A DNA stretch of 7,342 nt, taken from NCBI GenBank assembly GCA_030621975.1, contig JAUXGQ010000068.1:1-7342 (forward strand), given 5' to 3'. The notes beneath the pieces are model-generated. The model did not search any database, was not told the origin of the DNA, and saw only the letters and a program-made list of their open reading frames with translations. Below, in pieces: positions 6,946-7,342 of the stretch. This DNA is from Gammaproteobacteria bacterium. GTDB taxonomy: Bacteria > Pseudomonadota > Gammaproteobacteria > Chromatiales > Chromatiaceae. Position numbers and translations under genes: made by a program. Numbering within the stretch: the first letter of the stretch is position 1; each line of letters starts with the position of its first letter.

Positions 6946-6999
6946 CTTCCGGTAGGCGGCCAGGTTGGAATCGATCATGATGGAGGACTTCATTAAATT

Positions 7000-7224
7000 T
7001 CAGGTGGAAATGTTGGCAGGCTTGATATCCCGGTGAATCAGGCCGCTTTCGTGTGCTTCTAAGAGCGATCGGCAAGCCTGTCGCAGCAGGCGAACCGCGC
7101 GACCGACAAGCACCGGAGCAAAACGCTCGACCAGATTCTCAAGATCGACTCCCGAAAGCATCTCCATCACGTACTAGAATGTGCCGCCGCTGGTCAAGCC
7201 AAAGTCGAACAGCGCCACCTGGAC
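7000..7224 (-). pseudogene. Remnant of a Hanks-type serine/threonine protein kinase
   Basis: Translation gives VQVALFDFGLTSGGTF, a TAG (7174-7176), then YVMEMLSGVDLENLVE..., a helix with RLLRQACRSLLEAHESGLI, and the catalytic loop HRDIKPAN (7012-7035), followed by IST and TGA (7000-7002). This matches the middle of bacterial Hanks kinases from strand beta-4 through the catalytic loop with its Asp and Lys. The TAG sits where relatives usually have Tyr in 'GTF-Y-YVMELL'. The DFG seen here lies before HRD and is not the magnesium-binding DFG. The ATP-binding Gly-rich loop and Lys, the true DFG, and the APE segment are all absent, so the fragment cannot be an active kinase. After TGA the same frame runs on as a 19-codon tail (6934-6993) unlike any kinase, indicating a deletion junction near 7005. 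Confidence 0.75.
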
Positions 7225-7294
7225 ACCTGGATCTCCCACCCCATTTCCGGTCGATCCCAATCTCCCGCGTAAAAAGGGACACTTGCGAGAGGAC

Positions 7295-7341
7295 CACAAG
7301 TAAATTATTTCACTAGTATAGTGGCACCGCGTATATTGAGT
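7295..7341 (-). repeat. Inverted repeat, right copy (47 bp)
   Basis: Read on the minus strand this copy begins ACTCAATATACGCGGTGCCA and contains CACTA-TAC-TAGTG, a perfect 5-bp palindrome overlapping TATACT, a -10-like hexamer pointing towards the kinase remnant. About 18 bases upstream of TATACT the sequence is GACT and then the window ends, so a TTGACT -35 cannot be confirmed. The copy could combine a promoter and an operator as well as an element end. No gene lies between it and the kinase remnant (7225-7294). Confidence 0.9.
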
Positions 7342-7342
7342 C

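Larger units (their letters stand above)
6666..7341. mobile_element. Putative non-autonomous element or cassette bounded by 47-bp inverted repeats
   Basis: The segment is 676 bp, bracketed by 47-bp inverted repeats matching at 45 of 47 positions, and its composition is AT-richer than the flanking large genes. It holds a decayed kinase fragment and a small intact gene but no transposase, so it would need to be moved by enzymes supplied elsewhere. An additional AAGTGTC follows each repeat on its inner side (10 bases in on the right, 13 on the left). The right edge of the window stops one base beyond the repeat, so target-site duplication cannot be checked and a larger element is possible. The inverted repeats are certain; mobility is inferred. 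Confidence 0.5.

Noticed and set aside
7204..7213. DFG tripeptide in the kinase fragment as the catalytic metal-binding motif
   Set aside because: It lies before the HRDIKPAN loop in the reading direction, whereas the metal-binding DFG lies after it. Here it is part of the beta-4/beta-5 region, commonly 'YDFG' in this kinase class.
7053..7316. 87-codon open frame on the plus strand at the right edge
   Set aside because: It is antisense to the kinase remnant, whose HRDIKPAN motif clearly identifies the minus strand as the original coding strand.

Overview
The window is a high-GC bacterial segment in which every convincing gene reads on the minus strand. In transcription order, from the right edge to the left, it holds: an inverted repeat at the right edge; a broken serine/threonine kinase fragment; a 62-residue Cys/His protein; the second copy of the inverted repeat; a lipoprotein with two solute-binding domains and a lytic transglycosylase domain; a 958-residue tetratricopeptide-repeat (TPR) lipoprotein; and a 302-residue TPR lipoprotein. 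A gene-free stretch with several hairpins and possible insertion-sequence debris fills the left 486 bases.

Three things suggest an environmental Myxococcota-like (formerly deltaproteobacterial) organism: long kinesin-light-chain-type TPR lipoproteins, a Hanks-type kinase remnant of the 'VYDFG...YVMELL...HRDIKPAN' kind, and an MltF-like enzyme. Planctomycetes, Acidobacteria and other kinase-rich Gram-negatives are not excluded. No rRNA, tRNA or CRISPR array was seen.

Right region (about 6666-7341): two 47-bp inverted repeats with 2 mismatches bracket 676 bp that are visibly AT-richer than the large genes. The segment looks like a small non-autonomous mobile element or gene cassette. It carries a kinase fragment cut short just after the HRDIKPAN catalytic loop and interrupted by an in-frame TAG, and then a small intact gene with a strong ribosome-binding site.

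Central region (4461-6548): the fusion protein has a lipoprotein signal, two tandem family-3 solute-binding domains and a C-terminal lytic transglycosylase domain with the expected ES, GLMQ and AAYNAG motifs. E. coli MltF has a single solute-binding domain, so the duplication is the notable feature.

Left-central region (487-4268): two TPR lipoprotein genes overlap by ATGA and are probably translationally coupled. Their N-terminal parts are similar enough to suggest one arose by duplication. All three large products carry lipoprotein signals, so the cluster is plausibly an envelope module in which the TPR proteins scaffold or recruit partners near a cell-wall-cleaving enzyme. That joint role is inference from proximity only.

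Both window edges lie in repeat-like DNA (IS21-like end repeats on the left, an inverted-repeat copy on the right). This fits a sequence bounded by multicopy elements.
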